In this document: positions 63,482-64,000 of the stretch, piece after piece
Layout of the letters: every line of letters begins with the position of its first letter
Position numbering within the stretch: position 1 is the first letter of the stretch
Assembly (NCBI RefSeq): GCF_024508275.1
Contig: NZ_CP101989.1
Coordinates: forward strand, 1,364,001-1,428,000
Direction of reading: 5' to 3'
DNA: 64,000 bases
From: Cellulomonas wangsupingiae
Lineage (GTDB): Bacteria; Actinomycetota; Actinomycetes; Actinomycetales; Cellulomonadaceae
The notes under the pieces: model-generated
What the model was told of the DNA's origin: nothing
Databases searched by the model: none
Seen by the model: the letters and a program-made list of their open reading frames with translations, nothing else
Program-made: the position numbers and the translations under genes

Positions 63482-63501
63482 TCAATGTATCGATACTTTG
63501 A
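63482..63501. promoter_or_regulatory. GntR/YtrA-type operator
   Basis: TCAATGTATCGATACTTTGA is palindromic at 18 of 20 positions, centred on GTATCGATAC. It lies 22 bases before the membrane-protein start, in a locally AT-rich stretch that probably includes its promoter. It is the natural site for the GntR protein of the same operon. Confidence 0.65.
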
Positions 63502-63582
63502 CACAAGATGACCGACGGCGGAAGAGCCGGTGCGGTGGTGCCGCCCACCCGGGACGTCGGACCCTCGACGTACGATGGCGCC

Positions 63583-63954
63583 ATGAGTGAGCCGACCCCG
63601 CCGACCGGACCCGACGACCCGTTCGGACCGCAGGGAGGCACCTCGGTCCTCGAGCGCGCCGAGACCACGGAGCAGGTCGAGCCGGGGGACCACGAGCGAT
63701 TCGCGCACTACGTGCGCAAGGAGAAGATCATGGAGTCCGCGATGACCGGCAAGCCGGTCATCGCCCTCTGCGGCAAGGTCTGGGTGCCCGGGCGGGACCC
63801 GAACAAGTTCCCCGTGTGCCCGATCTGCAAAGAGGTCTACGACGGTCTGCGCGAGCCGCAGGACGGTGACGGCGACTCCGGTGGCGGCGGCGGACGCGGC
63901 TTCTTCGGCTTCGGCCGCGGCAAGGGCTCCGGCTCCGGCGCGGGCGGCGCGTGA
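63583..63954 (+). CDS. DUF3039 zinc-binding protein
   Basis: The 123-residue protein matches the DUF3039 family of actinobacteria: HERFAHYVRKEKIMESAMTG followed by ALCGKVWVPGRDPNKFPVCPICKEVYD, both read in part. The Cys residues (C in LCG and CPIC) with His probably bind zinc. The C-terminus is Gly-rich and disordered. Function is unknown, though it is widely conserved. The ATG at 63583 is six bases after TACGAT, so a leaderless mRNA is likely. Confidence 0.88.
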   Translation: MSEPTPPTGPDDPFGPQGGTSVLERAETTEQVEPGDHERFAHYVRKEKIMESAMTGKPVIALCGKVWVPGRDPNKFPVCPICKEVYDGLREPQDGDGDSGGGGGRGFFGFGRGKGSGSGAGGA

Positions 63955-64000
63955 GCGGGGCCCGCCGCTCGACAGCCCCTGTCCACACCCCCCAGCACCC

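Overview
The window reads as chromosomal DNA of a high-GC actinomycete. Third codon positions are almost all G or C, starts are often GTG, and many genes begin with no Shine-Dalgarno sequence a few bases after a TAnnnT box. Secreted plant-polysaccharide enzymes carrying ricin-type trefoil and CBM2 modules make a Cellulomonas-like soil bacterium the best guess; that is inference, since no rRNA or tRNA gene is present to confirm it. Genes are tightly packed and no gap exceeds about 250 bases. I saw no insertion sequence, prophage, CRISPR array, tRNA or rRNA gene.

Layout. 1-4550: a cut-off methyltransferase, a flavoprotein behind a 12-codon leader ORF, and a PLP decarboxylase coupled to a GPH-type symporter. 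4629-8538: secreted GH43 and GH10 xylan enzymes, both with ricin trefoils, behind LacI-type operator sequences. 8557-12721: a DoxX-like membrane protein, an odd membrane protein with an internal lipobox, an SDR oxidoreductase, and an ArsR/SRPBCC pair with a clear operator. 12780-19137: an arabino-oligosaccharide locus (GH127, two ABC permeases, binding lipoprotein, divergent LacI regulator). 19172-21353: RlmC-type rRNA methyltransferase and a luciferase-like monooxygenase.

21438-30119 is the most unusual region. Seven minus-strand genes each overlap the next by four bases: GMC oxidoreductase, metallophosphoesterase with membrane segments, alpha/beta hydrolase with a Cys nucleophile, acetoacetate-decarboxylase-like protein, two small membrane proteins, and a patatin lipase. 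The first and last share a C-terminal domain motif. I know of no described pathway for this set and propose that it processes a hydrophobic substrate at the membrane.

30265-42942: an alpha/beta hydrolase, a DUF5684-like membrane protein, a NYN protein, acylphosphatase coupled to a ThrE-type exporter, an ABC exporter with a LolA-like lipid-binding partner divergent from an OmpR-type two-component system, and two coupled alpha/beta hydrolases. 42961-49760: DHA2 efflux pump, mtnN-luxS detoxification pair, NAD(P)H-hydrate dehydratase with a histidine phosphatase, AlkA-like glycosylase, VOC protein and S4 RNA-binding protein.

49833-56916: a CE3-type esterase with CBM2, glucose-6-phosphate isomerase, a PL3 pectate lyase with ricin trefoils, a PfkB kinase and a ROK regulator with a palindromic operator in its promoter. 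57043-62043: an amino-sugar uptake operon (binding lipoprotein, two permeases, ROK kinase, NagB). A 20-bp tandem repeat with an inverted copy separates it from a GntR/membrane-protein operon (62160-63460) and a DUF3039 zinc protein. The carbohydrate genes form a coherent programme: secreted xylan, arabinan, acetyl-ester and pectin enzymes release sugars, ABC and GPH carriers import them, and kinases, NagB and Pgi feed glycolysis.
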